A stretch of DNA of 64,000 bases from an uncultured Bacteroidales bacterium (GCA_900315935.1 ONBB01000007.1:50446-114445), one strand, 5' to 3'; positions 29,577 to 38,722 are shown, counted from the first letter of the stretch. Numbers and translations: made by a program. The notes: generated by a model from the letters alone, not told the origin.

Positions 29577-29987
29577 TCAAATCCGCACCATCGTTGTTTC
29601 CACGATGGCCACTTTTTTCCCACTGTCGGTGTCGCTGATGGTGGTCTGGTAGAGCGAGGTGGTGCGTCCCAGCTTCAGCGCCTCGCAGCGGGCGGTCAGG
29701 TGGGGGCCGGTGGCGGGTGCAAGGTAATGGATGCTGGCGTCGAGCGACACCCAGTGCAGCTCGCCCTCCGCCAGCTCCGCGCTGTTGGCGGCCACCGCGG
29801 CGGTGAAGTCGGCCAACGTGTACAGCGCTCCGCCCATGGCCGCCCCGCGGGCGTTGCGGTGCCGTGCGTCGAGGGTCAGGTGGCACTCCGCCTCGTGCTC
29901 GCCCGCATGGGCGATGCTGATGCCGGTGGTGTCGGTGGCGTAGGTGTCGTGCAGGAATATCTCGCGTGCCAGTGCAGTGTTGTCCAT
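29577..29987 (-). CDS. PaaI-type hotdog thioesterase
   Basis: A 136-residue single-domain hotdog protein. The family signature is seen in HRNARGAAMGGALYTLADF (about residues 43-61), where the Gly-rich turn and Asp form the acyl-CoA thioesterase site. It has no signal peptide, so it acts in the cytoplasm on an unknown acyl-CoA. It starts 9 bp after the stop of the barrel gene upstream, so the HAD-DUF4954, barrel and thioesterase genes form one minus-strand unit. Confidence 0.88.
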   Translation of the reverse strand: MDNTALAREIFLHDTYATDTTGISIAHAGEHEAECHLTLDARHRNARGAAMGGALYTLADFTAAVAANSAELAEGELHWVSLDASIHYLAPATGPHLTARCEALKLGRTTSLYQTTISDTDSGKKVAIVETTMVRI

Positions 29988-29996
29988 AAACGATGT

Positions 29997-30605
29997 CTAG
30001 AATTGAAGGAACAGTCCGATGGAGAGCAGGTTGTGGAAGCATCCCTTGTTGCTGCGGAAGAGGCGGTAGGTGCCGGCGACATCCTCGCGGGTTACGCTGA
30101 GCAGCGAGTTCTGGTACCGCCCTTCGATGCCCAGGTGGGTGCCGAGCAGCCAGCGTGCCGAGACGGTTACGGGCAGCAGGTCCATTGCCGTGAACATATC
30201 TTTGCCTTGCGGGTCCTCGCCGCCATGGTAGGTTACCTTCGACCGCACCAGCAGTGCCGGTGCCACGCCGGCCGAGAGGCGCAGGTTTTGGCTGTGTGTG
30301 GTGTACGACAGCATCAGCGGTATCTCCACATAGTCGGCTGAAAGCCTGGCGTCGGTCGCCTCCACGTAGCTGCCCTTCTGCGTGTAGGCCAGCTCGACCA
30401 CCATGCGCCACGGCGACTTGGTGTCGCTGCCCAGCGCAAAGCTGGTCCCCACGCCGGCGCGCAGGCCGAGGTGGCGGTAGCGGTCGGCATGGTCGCCGTC
30501 GATCTGTCCCATGTTCGCGCCTCCCATCACCGAGAAGTCGAACCTTTTCTGTGCCTGTGCCGTTACGGCCAGGGCCATAAGTATCAGTGTCAGTATTCTT
30601 TTCAT
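29997..30605 (-). CDS. Outer-membrane beta-barrel (PorT-like) protein
   Basis: A 202-residue protein with a signal peptide (MKRILTLILMALAVTAQAQ). Repeated amphipathic strands follow, for example GLRAGVGTSFALGS and WRMVVELAYTQKGSYV, ending in GLFLQF. This is the common Bacteroidota porin-family/PorT-like fold; a specific role is not visible. Its ATG overlaps the stop of the upstream HAD-DUF4954 gene as ATGA, so the two are translationally coupled. Confidence 0.8.
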   Translation of the reverse strand: MKRILTLILMALAVTAQAQKRFDFSVMGGANMGQIDGDHADRYRHLGLRAGVGTSFALGSDTKSPWRMVVELAYTQKGSYVEATDARLSADYVEIPLMLSYTTHSQNLRLSAGVAPALLVRSKVTYHGGEDPQGKDMFTAMDLLPVTVSARWLLGTHLGIEGRYQNSLLSVTREDVAGTYRLFRSNKGCFHNLLSIGLFLQF

Positions 30606-32851
30606 TCTCCGAGTACGTTTCTCATTTCTTCCATGTTCCAGAAGGTGGCCTGGCGGAACTCGTTGGCGGCATCCTTCTGGCGGCTCTCCACGATGCGGTC
30701 GCGCACCAGCTGCTGCAGGGCGGCATAGCGCGCCTCGTACTGCTGCCAGTCGGACTCGTCGAGCTGCTTCTTCTGCGCCAGTTGACACAGCACGCCGTAG
30801 GCATGCACGGCTTTCTGCTCGGCGTAGGCGGCCCAGAGGTCGTCCATGCGCTTGTGCAGTTCGGCCCATGAGCCGATTGCGCCGCGTTCTATATCGTTCA
30901 GCATCAGGTTCATGTCCTTGCCGGCAACCAGTTGTCCACCCACGTTCACCCACCGGCGCTCGCGGTCGCCCTCGTGCTGCATGCGCTTGCCGTGCAGGCA
31001 GCCCATGGCGTAGTAGATGAGCATCTCCTCGTAGGCCCGGTAGGCTTCGCCGGGCTTGAGTATCACCGTCTTGCGGTGGCTCTTCTCCATGCCGTAGGCC
31101 ACCACCTCGGTGCCGCCGCCGTCCTGGTATGCCTTGGTGGTCCACATATATAATAGTTCGCGCGCGACGAGCATCTCCTCGGCCGTGTCGGGTGCGAAGG
31201 GGCTGAACTCGATGTGCTGGCATTTGCGGGTGCGACGGTCGCGCTTGGCGAACTTGGTGCGGTTGCGGTCCAGGGCGTACATGTTGTACATCCACCAGAA
31301 GGCCGGCATCACCTCTAGTCGGTTCTTTGTTACATTGTTGTTTATCAGCGAGAATGGCAGCGTGATGTTGAGTTCCGACGGGTAGTCTCCCTTGGCCATG
31401 AGGGTGTAGCTGGCGAAGCGGCTCGAGTGCTTCACGCTTACGCACAGTCCTGGCCAGTAGCCGCGGCCGGCAGAGAGCTCGCCGTCAGGCGTGCGCCCGT
31501 TGTGGTTGCTGCCCAGGGTGGCGCCGCTGGCCACATTGCTCTGCCCCTGCACCAGGGCGGCGATGAGGAACGAGCTGTTGTGGTGCTGCTCGTGGGCGGG
31601 GAAGATGAGGCTGTTGCCCACCTCGCCGCGTGCCAGGGTGCTGTTGTCGCCCACCACCGTGTCGTTCAGCCGCAGGCCGTATTCCAGCCTGACGTTCTCG
31701 CCCAGCAGGAACCGCTCGGCAATGACGCCGTGCTCCAGGCGGCAGCCGTCGCCGATGATGCCGTCGAGGATGGCCACGCAGTTGCGCACCTCCACCCCGT
31801 CGCCCACCGTGCCGCGGCCGGCGGCCTTGGCGGACCACTTTTCGAAGCGCTGCATCAATGGGTTGCGGTCGCGGTAGCGGGCCCACAGGTTGGCGTCGCC
31901 CACCGTCATGCCGGGCACCAGCCGTATACTGCGCCCGCCGTTCTCGTTCATCACCTCGGCCATGACCGGCTTCGAGGTGCAATAGTGCATCTCGCCGATG
32001 TTGAACAGGTGGCAGTCGCGCCCGATGGTATAGCCGCTCAGCAGGCGCACATCCTCGACCATGGTGTTGTCGCCTATGCGGCAATCCTCTATATGGCTGT
32101 TGGTTACCGAGGCTACACGCCCCAGCTCCACGCCTCTGCCGAAGTGGTTGCGCCAAATGCGCCCCAGGTTTGTGTCGGGGCAGATGCGCACCTGCGACCA
32201 GTCGTCGGCCCAGTTGCCCTGCCGCTCCAGCTGCGCCACCTCCGTCTCTGTCAGCGGTCGGAACATGCCCAGCCGCTCGCGCAGGTCGTTGGTTCCGCGG
32301 AACACTATGCCCGTGATACCCAGCGCTTCGGCAGCACGCACGTTGGCCTCGTTGTCGTCGATGAAGATGCATTCCTCTGCCTTCAGGCCATAGCGCTCGA
32401 GCAGTACGCGGAACAGCCTGGCATCTGGCTTGACCAGCCCCTCGGCACCGCTGACTACGTAGTTGTCAATCATCTGCAGTATACCGAAGCGCTCGCGTGC
32501 CGCAGGGAATGTCTCCATGCTCCAGTTGGTGAGGCCGTAGATGCGCACGTCGGGCTCCTGTTTCAGTTCGGCCAGCACCTCGCGCATACCCTCCATCTCG
32601 CCGGTCAGCATCTCCTGCCAATGCGAGTGGTACATCATCAGAGCTTCCTTGTATTCAGGGTGTTGCGCCGATTTCTCGGCGATGCAGGCGTCGTAGCGCT
32701 CGCCGGCATCGATACGCTGGCGCCAGTCGAGGTCGCACACGTGGCGCATGAACCACCACGCCTTCGCCTCGTCGCCAAAGTGCTCACTGTAAACCTTTTC
32801 CGGCTGCCACTTCACCAGCACGTTGCCAAAGTCAAATATGATATTCTTCAT
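30602..32851 (-). CDS. HAD-family hydrolase fused to DUF4954
   Basis: A 749-residue fusion with no break in frame. Residues 1-200 are a HAD-superfamily phosphatase: motif I FDFGNV with Asp7, motif II GLTNWS, the Lys in GLVKPD and motif IV FIDDNEANV. From about 200 (FRPLTETEVAQLERQGNWADDW) begins a DUF4954 domain containing hexapeptide-like repeats (RIGDNTMVEDVRLLSGYTIG, AILDGIIGDGCRLEHGVIAE), as in sugar-nucleotide transferases. The domain is usually a separate protein; a HAD partner suggests a sugar-phosphate substrate, but that is inference. It is coupled by a 4-bp overlap to the barrel gene. Confidence 0.82.
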   Translation of the reverse strand: MKNIIFDFGNVLVKWQPEKVYSEHFGDEAKAWWFMRHVCDLDWRQRIDAGERYDACIAEKSAQHPEYKEALMMYHSHWQEMLTGEMEGMREVLAELKQEPDVRIYGLTNWSMETFPAARERFGILQMIDNYVVSGAEGLVKPDARLFRVLLERYGLKAEECIFIDDNEANVRAAEALGITGIVFRGTNDLRERLGMFRPLTETEVAQLERQGNWADDWSQVRICPDTNLGRIWRNHFGRGVELGRVASVTNSHIEDCRIGDNTMVEDVRLLSGYTIGRDCHLFNIGEMHYCTSKPVMAEVMNENGGRSIRLVPGMTVGDANLWARYRDRNPLMQRFEKWSAKAAGRGTVGDGVEVRNCVAILDGIIGDGCRLEHGVIAERFLLGENVRLEYGLRLNDTVVGDNSTLARGEVGNSLIFPAHEQHHNSSFLIAALVQGQSNVASGATLGSNHNGRTPDGELSAGRGYWPGLCVSVKHSSRFASYTLMAKGDYPSELNITLPFSLINNNVTKNRLEVMPAFWWMYNMYALDRNRTKFAKRDRRTRKCQHIEFSPFAPDTAEEMLVARELLYMWTTKAYQDGGGTEVVAYGMEKSHRKTVILKPGEAYRAYEEMLIYYAMGCLHGKRMQHEGDRERRWVNVGGQLVAGKDMNLMLNDIERGAIGSWAELHKRMDDLWAAYAEQKAVHAYGVLCQLAQKKQLDESDWQQYEARYAALQQLVRDRIVESRQKDAANEFRQATFWNMEEMRNVLGE

Positions 32852-32950
32852 CGGTTGGGTGATATCTTTTTGACTTCTTTAACGTATACAAAGACCGATT
32901 ATTGCCCTGCGACCAAATTAATGGCTCATAGAGGCCCACAGCCTTTGTAT

Positions 32951-32966
32951 TCCCCTACCATTCCCC
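32951..32966. repeat. 16-mer shared with the 11136-11168 array
   Basis: TCCCCTACCATTCCCC is the exact reverse complement of 11140-11155. A similar C-rich stretch opens repeat copy D (about 44693-44710). Confidence 0.6.
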
Positions 32967-32996
32967 AGGAAATTTACCTGGTGAAAGTAGAATTAT

Positions 32997-33027
32997 TTTG
33001 TCATGTCGGGCAAGTTTAGTATCTTTG
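32997..33027 (+). promoter_or_regulatory. Promoter of the C1 aminopeptidase
   Basis: TTTG (32997-33000) and TATCTTTG (33020-33027), 19 bp apart, 35 bp before the start codon. Confidence 0.8.
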
Positions 33028-33062
33028 CACCGCGAAAAACAAATAAAATAAAGTAAAAATAG

Positions 33063-34322
33063 ATGAAAAAGACCTTTTTAATGCTTGGTGCTGTGGCTCT
33101 TATGGCTGGCACCGTGAATGCACAGAACCAGACGAAAGACGACGAGGGCTACAAGTTCGACACCATCAAGGTGCTCCCCATCACCCCCGTCAAGAACCAG
33201 AACAACGCCGGTACCTGCTGGAGCTACTCCACCATCGCCTTCCTCGAGAGCGAGCTGCTCCGCATGGGCAAGGGTGAGCACGACCTGAGCGAGATGTTCG
33301 TTGTGGCCAAGACCTACAACGACCGCGCCAAGGCCGCCGTCCGTACCCACGGCGACGTCAGCTTCAGCCAGGGCGGCGCCTTCAACGACGTGCTCTACTG
33401 CTGGAAGCACTACGGCATGGTGCCCGAAGACATCATGAAGCCCGGCGCCATGTACGGCGACACCCTCTCCAACCACACCGAGCTCAGCGCCCTGACCGAT
33501 GTCATGGTCGAGGCCGTGGCCAAAGGCAAGCTCAAGAAGCTGCAGCGCAGCCCCGACGGTGAGCCCCTCTGGAGCAAGGCCGTCGCCGCTGTGCACGAAA
33601 TCTACCTTGGCAAAGCTCCTGAGAGCTTCACCTACAAGGGCGTCAAGTACACCCCCAAGAGCTACGCCGAGAGCCTGGGCCTCAACCCCGACGACTATGT
33701 GAGCATCACCTCCTACACCCACCACCCCTTCTACGAGAAGTTTGTCCTCGAAATCCAGGATAACTGGCGCTGGGGCCTCTCCTACAACGTGCCCATCGAC
33801 GAGATGATGGAAATCTTCGACTATGCCATCGACAACGGCTACACCATCGCCTGGGGTTCCGACGTCAGCGAGCCCGGCTTCCGCTACAGCCGCAAGGGCT
33901 TCGCCGTCCTGCCCGCCACCGAGGCTCCCAAGGGCGGCGTGGGTAGCGACCAGGCCAAGTGGAGCGGCATGAAGGCCAGCGAGATTGCCGACGAGGCCGC
34001 CAACCATCCCACCCCCCAGCGCTGGGTTACCCAGGAAGAGCGCCAGGAAGCCTACGACAACTGGGAGACCACCGACGACCACGGCATGCAGATCTTTGGC
34101 AAGGCCAAGGACCAGATGGGCAACGAGTACTACATGGTCAAGAACAGCTGGGGCCTCTACAACGGCGAGTTCGGCGGCTGCTTCTTCGTCAGCAAGGCTT
34201 TCGCCCGCTACAAGACCATGAACATCGTCGTCCACAAGGACGCCATCCCCGCCGCCATCAAGGCCAAGCTCGGCATCCAGGACACCAACGACAAGAACAC
34301 CAAAAAGAGCAAGAAACGCTAA
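33063..34322 (+). CDS. Exported C1B (bleomycin hydrolase/PepC-like) aminopeptidase
   Basis: A 419-residue papain-fold peptidase of the C1B group. The catalytic residues are Cys52 (QNNAGTCWSYS), His340 (TDDHGMQIFG) and Asn361 (MVKNSWG). Cytoplasmic PepC enzymes lack a signal; here a signal peptide is present (residues 1-20, cut before QNQTKDD), so it acts in the periplasm or on the surface. The C-terminus ends in a Lys-rich tail (KNTKKSKKR). It has its own promoter and a strong terminator. Confidence 0.9.
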   Translation: MKKTFLMLGAVALMAGTVNAQNQTKDDEGYKFDTIKVLPITPVKNQNNAGTCWSYSTIAFLESELLRMGKGEHDLSEMFVVAKTYNDRAKAAVRTHGDVSFSQGGAFNDVLYCWKHYGMVPEDIMKPGAMYGDTLSNHTELSALTDVMVEAVAKGKLKKLQRSPDGEPLWSKAVAAVHEIYLGKAPESFTYKGVKYTPKSYAESLGLNPDDYVSITSYTHHPFYEKFVLEIQDNWRWGLSYNVPIDEMMEIFDYAIDNGYTIAWGSDVSEPGFRYSRKGFAVLPATEAPKGGVGSDQAKWSGMKASEIADEAANHPTPQRWVTQEERQEAYDNWETTDDHGMQIFGKAKDQMGNEYYMVKNSWGLYNGEFGGCFFVSKAFARYKTMNIVVHKDAIPAAIKAKLGIQDTNDKNTKKSKKR

Positions 34323-34335
34323 TCTTGCATACTGA

Positions 34336-34378
34336 AAACAAAGTCAGGCCGCCTCGCAAGGCGGCCTGTCTTTGTTTT
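34336..34378. terminator. Bidirectional terminator
   Basis: An 8-bp GC stem AGGCCGCC/GGCGGCCT (34346-34353 with 34360-34367) is extended by AAAACAAAG/CTTTGTTTT. It lies between the convergent peptidase and acyl-CoA dehydrogenase genes. Confidence 0.9.
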
Positions 34379-34396
34379 CAGGTGAGGCGGTTCGTT

Positions 34397-36100
34397 TTAC
34401 TCCGCGCGGAAGGCGGGGAGGTCGGCCTCGGTGAAGTGCATCACGTAGTAGGCTTTGGCGCAGACGTTCTCCTCGGTCATGCGGACGTAGACGTCGGCGC
34501 TCTTGGCGAAGAGTTCAGGGGCGCGGCTGGCGTCGTCGATGATGAGGAGCGACATGATGATTTCGCAGGTCATGTCGTACAGGCGGCGGGCCAGGAAGTC
34601 GTGCAGCTCCTGGTTGTTGGCCTCGTTGACGTAGGCCACGGCCTTCTCGTAGAGGTCGATGAGCGGAGCCACGCGGTTCTTGAGGGCGCAGTCGGGGGTC
34701 TTGGCCATCATGTCGCGCATCACCTGCAGGTAGGTGCCGTTGGTGATATAGCGCACGGCGGCCACGACCTGCAACTGCGTAGTGCCCTCGTATATGCTGA
34801 AGATACGCGCGTCGCGGTAGAGGCGCTGGCACTTGTACTCCATGATGAAGCCGCTGCCGCCGTGGATGCTGATGGCGTCGTAGGCGTTCTGGTTGGCGTA
34901 CTCGCTGTTCATGCCCTTGGCGATGGGGGTGAAGGCGTCGGCCAGGCGGTTGTACGTCTTCATCTCGGCGCGCTCTTCGGGGGTGAGCTTGCGGTCGCGG
35001 GCGATGTCCTCGAGGCACTTGTAGAGGTCCACGTAGCGGGCGGTCTGGTAGAGCAGGCTGCGGCCGGCGTCGAGTTTGGCCTTCATGCGGGAGAGCATGT
35101 CGTAGACGGCGGGGAACTCTATGATCTTCTGTCCGAACTGGGCGCGCTCCTTGGCGTAGGCGAGACCCTCGTTGTAGGCTTCCTGGCTGAGGCCCACGCT
35201 CTGGGCGGCGATGCCGAGGCGGGCGCCGTTCATCAGGGCCATGACGTATTTGATAAGACCCATCTTGCGGTCGCCGCAGAGTTCGGCCTTGGCGTTCTTG
35301 TAGGTCAGTTCGCAGGTGGGGCTGCCGTGGATACCGAGCTTGTGCTCGATGTGGCGCACGTCGACGCCGCCGTTGCGCTTGTCGTAGATGAACATCGACA
35401 GGCCGCGGCCGTCCTTGGTGCCCTCCTCGCTGCGGGCCAGCACGAGGTGGATGTCAGAGTCGCCGTTGGTGATGAATCGCTTCACACCGTTCAGGTGCCA
35501 GCACTGCTCCTTCTCGTCGTAGGTGGCCTTGAGCATCACGCGCTGCAGGTCGCTGCCGGCGTCGGGCTCGGTGAGGTCCATGCTCATGGTCTCGCCGGCG
35601 CAGATGCGCGGGATGTACTTTTGGCGCTGCTCCTCGGAGCCGAACTCGTAGAGGGTGTCGATGCAGCTTTGCAGGCTCCAGATGTTCTGGAAGCCGGCAT
35701 CGGCGGCAGCCACCAGCTCGCTGGCCATGCTGAACACCACGTTGGGCAGGTTCAGTCCGCCGTAGCGGCGCGGCATGCTCACGCCGTAGAGGCCGGCCAG
35801 GCGCGTCTGCTCGAGGTTCTCGACGGTCTTCGAGGCGTACACCATGCGGTTGTTCTCCAGGTGCGGACCCTCGAGGTCGACGCTCTCGGAATTCACGGCC
35901 AGGGTGTTGGCGGCCACGTCGCCAGTGATTTCCAGCACGCGGCGGTAGTTCTCCATCGCGTCCTCGAAGTCCACGGGGGCGTAGTCGATGCCCTTCTGGG
36001 CGTCCTCGTAATTCTTTTCTCTCAGGTCGACCACCTTTTTCATCTCGGGATGAGAGAGGTGGAATGCTATTTCAGGATGATCGCTATAATAGTTTGCCAT
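34397..36100 (-). CDS. Acyl-CoA dehydrogenase
   Basis: A 567-residue flavoprotein. The N-terminal and middle domains show YGGLNLPNVVFSMASEL, the FAD/substrate loop MSMDLTEPDAGSD and the middle-domain KRFITNGD. The C-terminal helical domain carries NGARLGIAAQSVG and YAKERAQFG. It is longer than typical short-chain enzymes (about 380) owing to a C-terminal extension. It is the last gene of the etfB-etfA-acd operon (2-bp gaps) and so should pass electrons to this ETF. The acyl substrate cannot be told. Confidence 0.93.
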   Translation of the reverse strand: MANYYSDHPEIAFHLSHPEMKKVVDLREKNYEDAQKGIDYAPVDFEDAMENYRRVLEITGDVAANTLAVNSESVDLEGPHLENNRMVYASKTVENLEQTRLAGLYGVSMPRRYGGLNLPNVVFSMASELVAAADAGFQNIWSLQSCIDTLYEFGSEEQRQKYIPRICAGETMSMDLTEPDAGSDLQRVMLKATYDEKEQCWHLNGVKRFITNGDSDIHLVLARSEEGTKDGRGLSMFIYDKRNGGVDVRHIEHKLGIHGSPTCELTYKNAKAELCGDRKMGLIKYVMALMNGARLGIAAQSVGLSQEAYNEGLAYAKERAQFGQKIIEFPAVYDMLSRMKAKLDAGRSLLYQTARYVDLYKCLEDIARDRKLTPEERAEMKTYNRLADAFTPIAKGMNSEYANQNAYDAISIHGGSGFIMEYKCQRLYRDARIFSIYEGTTQLQVVAAVRYITNGTYLQVMRDMMAKTPDCALKNRVAPLIDLYEKAVAYVNEANNQELHDFLARRLYDMTCEIIMSLLIIDDASRAPELFAKSADVYVRMTEENVCAKAYYVMHFTEADLPAFRAE

Positions 36101-36102
36101 GT

Positions 36103-37125
36103 CTATTTGCTGTTTTGACGGTAATACTTAATCATTTTGGGGACCACCTCTTCGACGGTGCCGTTGATGACATAGTCGGCTATCTTGTTGATGGGGGCAT
36201 CGGGGTCGCTGTTGATGCTGATGATGATGCCCGAGTCCTGCATGCCGGCGATGTGCTGGATTTGGCCGCTGATGCCGCAGGCGATGTACACTTTGGGGTG
36301 CACCGTTACGCCCGTCTGGCCAATCTGGCGGTCGTTGTCAATCCAGCCGGCATCGACGGCGGCGCGGCTGCCGCCCACTTCGCCGTGGAGCACTTTGGCC
36401 AGCTCGAAGAGGCTGTCGAAGCCCTCTTTCGATCCCACGCCGTAGCCGCCGGCCACCACGATGGGGGCGCCCTTGAGGTTGTGCTTGGCGGCCTCCACAT
36501 GGTGGTCGAGCACCTTGACTACAAATGCCTCGGGGCTGACATATTTGCCCACCTCGGGATAGACGACCTCCTTGCGGCAGGTGCCGTCGTAGATGGCTTT
36601 CTGCATGACGCCGCTACGCACGGTGGCCATCTGCGGACGGTGGTCGGGGTTGACGATGGTGGCCACGATGTTGCCGCCGAAGGCGGGACGTATCTGGTAG
36701 AGCAGCTTCTCGTAGGTCTTGCCGCTCTTCTTGTCCTCGTAGGGGCCGATTTCGAGCTGTGTGCAGTCGGCGGTCAGGCCGCTGGTGAGGCTCGAGCTGA
36801 CGCGCGGACCCAGGTCGCGGCCGATGACGGTGGCACCCATCAGGCATATCTGCGGCTGCTCCTCCTTGAAGAGGTTCACCACGATGTCGGTGTGCGGAGC
36901 CGAGGTGTAGGGGAACAGCTCGGGGGCGTCGAAGACGAACAGCTTGTCTACGCCGTAGGGCAGGATCTGCTCCTCGACTTTGCCCTTGATGCCGGTGCCG
37001 ATGGCCAGGGCTTCAAGCGAAGTGTTCAATTCATTGGCTAACTTTCTTCCTTTCGTCAAAAGTTCCTGCGACACTTCTCGTACCTCAGTGCCTTCTATTT
37101 CTATATATACAAATACGCTGTTCAT
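36103..37125 (-). CDS. etfA: Electron transfer flavoprotein subunit alpha
   Basis: A 340-residue EtfA. The C-terminal FAD-binding domain contains GGYGVGSKEGFDSLFELA, GGSRAAVDAGWI, RQIGQTG and the family end SDPDAPINKIADYVI. It forms the FAD-binding half of the heterodimer with EtfB, encoded 2 bp upstream. It accepts electrons from the dehydrogenase encoded 2 bp downstream. Confidence 0.96.
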   Translation of the reverse strand: MNSVFVYIEIEGTEVREVSQELLTKGRKLANELNTSLEALAIGTGIKGKVEEQILPYGVDKLFVFDAPELFPYTSAPHTDIVVNLFKEEQPQICLMGATVIGRDLGPRVSSSLTSGLTADCTQLEIGPYEDKKSGKTYEKLLYQIRPAFGGNIVATIVNPDHRPQMATVRSGVMQKAIYDGTCRKEVVYPEVGKYVSPEAFVVKVLDHHVEAAKHNLKGAPIVVAGGYGVGSKEGFDSLFELAKVLHGEVGGSRAAVDAGWIDNDRQIGQTGVTVHPKVYIACGISGQIQHIAGMQDSGIIISINSDPDAPINKIADYVINGTVEEVVPKMIKYYRQNSK

Positions 37126-37127
37126 GC

Positions 37128-37997
37128 TTATCCTATGATTTTGTCGTTAAGAAGTTCTTTGATCATGCCGTCGATGTCCTGGTCGCTGGCGGTGAGTGTC
37201 TTGCTCTCCTTGGCCTGGAAGACGATGTTCTGCACCTCCTTCACCTTGGTGGGCGAGCCGCTGAGGCCGCACTGGCTGGCGTCGCCGTCCACATCGGCCA
37301 CGCTCCACTGCGTGAGGTTCAGGTAGGGGCGTTCGGCGCGGAGACCCTTACGGGTGTCGTCCTCGGCCACTTCCAGCGGGCAGGCGGCGTACTTGTACTT
37401 CATGACCAGCTTGGCGTTGGCGGGGCGGCATTCGGCGGCCGAGCCGTTGACCGTAACCACCAGCGGCAGCGGGGCTTCCACCACCTCCACGCCTCCGTCG
37501 ATCAGTCGGCGGATGGTGGCCTTGCCGTTCTCTATTTTGAGGATTTCCTCGGCATAGGTTACCTGGTTCAGTCCCAGCTTCTGGGCCACCTGGGGACCCA
37601 CCTGGGCGGTGTCGCCGTCGATGGCCTGGCGGCCGCCGATGACGATGTCCACGTCGCCGATTTTCTCGATGGCGGTGGCCAGGGCATAGCTGGTGGCCAG
37701 CGTGTCGGCGCCTGCGAAGAGGCGGTCGGTCAGCAGCCAGCCGGTGTCGGCGCCGCGGTACAGACCCTCGCGGATAATCTCGCCGGCGCGGGGCGGACCC
37801 ATGGTCAGCAGGCCCACAGTGGTGCCGGGGTTCTGCTCCTTGATGCGGAGCGCCTGCTCCAGGGCGTTCAAATCTTCGGGGTTGAAAATAGCGGGCAGCG
37901 CGGCGCGGTTCACCGTGCCCTCTGCCGTCATGGCATCCTTGCCAACGTTCCGTGTATCAGGAACTTGTTTTGCAAGTACTACAATCTTCAATTTCAT
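37128..37997 (-). CDS. etfB: Electron transfer flavoprotein subunit beta
   Basis: An EtfB of 289 residues from the ATG of MKLKIVVLAKQVPDT. An upstream extension of 23 codons is in frame but crosses the promoter and is not part of the protein. Family motifs: NPEDLNALEQALRIKE, IVIGGRQAIDGDTAQVGP and LPLVVTVNG. It is the first gene of the operon. The conventional alpha/beta pairing with an acyl-CoA dehydrogenase, without a quinone reductase or second dehydrogenase nearby, does not tell whether it is a bifurcating type. Confidence 0.95.
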   Translation of the reverse strand: MKLKIVVLAKQVPDTRNVGKDAMTAEGTVNRAALPAIFNPEDLNALEQALRIKEQNPGTTVGLLTMGPPRAGEIIREGLYRGADTGWLLTDRLFAGADTLATSYALATAIEKIGDVDIVIGGRQAIDGDTAQVGPQVAQKLGLNQVTYAEEILKIENGKATIRRLIDGGVEVVEAPLPLVVTVNGSAAECRPANAKLVMKYKYAACPLEVAEDDTRKGLRAERPYLNLTQWSVADVDGDASQCGLSGSPTKVKEVQNIVFQAKESKTLTASDQDIDGMIKELLNDKIIG

Positions 37998-38019
37998 TTT
38001 TTTAAAAGGTTTAGAATTG

Positions 38020-38050
38020 CAAAAATACGTTAAATTTCCCACATGGCAAA
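38020..38050 (-). promoter_or_regulatory. Promoter of the etfB-etfA-acd operon
   Basis: Minus-strand TTTG (38050-38047) and TATTTTTG (38027-38020), 19 bp apart. A GTGCC...GGCAC hairpin (about 38053-38078) with A/T flanks abuts it upstream. Confidence 0.8.
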
Positions 38051-38094
38051 AAAAAAGTGCCTCCATCGGGCACTTTTAACATTTCGCACGCGTC

Positions 38095-38230
38095 CCTCTG
38101 TCGTCCCCCGGCCAAGGCCGAAGAGAGGAAGAAGAGGGGAAGAAGAGGGTGCTTGCAGAACGCTGAAAATCAACCGGTTGTGTTTGGGCGTTTTTGGGCT
38201 GTTTTTCCACTTTTTTGCAAAAAATGTGCA
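38095..38230 (+). repeat. Intergenic purine-core repeat, copy C
   Basis: Order: C-rich arm with GGCCAAGGCC, a purine run of about 30 (38120-38149), variable part, then T-rich end (GGGCGTTTTTGG; CACTTTTTTGCAAAAAA). It fills most of the gap between the divergent etfB and DRTGG genes. Confidence 0.75.
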
Positions 38231-38306
38231 CGCTTTTTGTGTGCTGTTTAACTTGTTGGTATTCATTGCTGTATATCTTTTTTATACACATATCGGAAAT
38301 ATTTTG

Positions 38307-38314
38307 TATTTTTG
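38307..38314 (+). promoter_or_regulatory. -7 element of the DRTGG gene
   Basis: TATTTTTG, 35 bp before the start codon; no clear -33 TTTG. Confidence 0.5.
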
Positions 38315-38348
38315 CACTTTCAAACACTAACACAATACCCCCAGCAAT

Positions 38349-38684
38349 ATGAAAGTAAGAGAACTGGTAGAGAAATTGAACCTCAAGGTGCTCAGTGGCG
38401 CCGAGGGGCTGGACCGCGACATTGACGGCTGCTATGTCAGCGACCTGCTGAGCGACGTCATGGGCAACGCCGAGATGGGCAACGTATGGGTTACCCTGCA
38501 GACCCATAAGAATGTCATGGCCATCGCCTCGCTCAAGGAGCTCTCCTGTGTGGTGCTCGTCAAGGGCCTCACCGCCAGCGACGACACTGTCGAGCAGAGC
38601 AACGAGGAGGGCATCCCCTTCCTCAGCACCGATATGCAGACCTACGACACCGTCGGCCGCATCTACCAACTGCTGAACTGCTAG
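38349..38684 (+). CDS. DRTGG-domain protein, hydrogenase-associated
   Basis: A 111-residue cytoplasmic protein resembling stand-alone DRTGG-domain proteins (KVLSGAEGLDRDIDGCYVSDLL near the start; GIPFLSTDMQTYDTVGRIYQL at the end). Such genes commonly sit next to a PHP phosphoesterase and [FeFe]-hydrogenase subunits. Here the PHP gene follows after about 107 bp, but no hydrogenase gene is adjacent. The biochemical role of the stand-alone domain is unknown to me. Confidence 0.75.
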   Translation: MKVRELVEKLNLKVLSGAEGLDRDIDGCYVSDLLSDVMGNAEMGNVWVTLQTHKNVMAIASLKELSCVVLVKGLTASDDTVEQSNEEGIPFLSTDMQTYDTVGRIYQLLNC

Positions 38685-38695
38685 TTTTCCTGTCG

Positions 38696-38722
38696 GCGAA
38701 TTGGGCGAATTTGACGAATTGT
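38696..38722. repeat. Tandem 9-bp array (3 units) between the DRTGG and PHP genes
   Basis: GCGAATTGG, GCGAATTTG, ACGAATTGT, just after the DRTGG stop. Confidence 0.75.

Noticed and set aside
29997-31445. A 482-codon minus-strand frame covering the barrel gene
   Set aside because: Only its last 202 codons (from 30605) are the barrel protein; the rest is an out-of-frame reading of the HAD-DUF4954 gene.
37998-38066. A 23-codon N-terminal extension of EtfB
   Set aside because: It covers the consensus promoter; EtfB begins at MKLKIVVLAKQVP.
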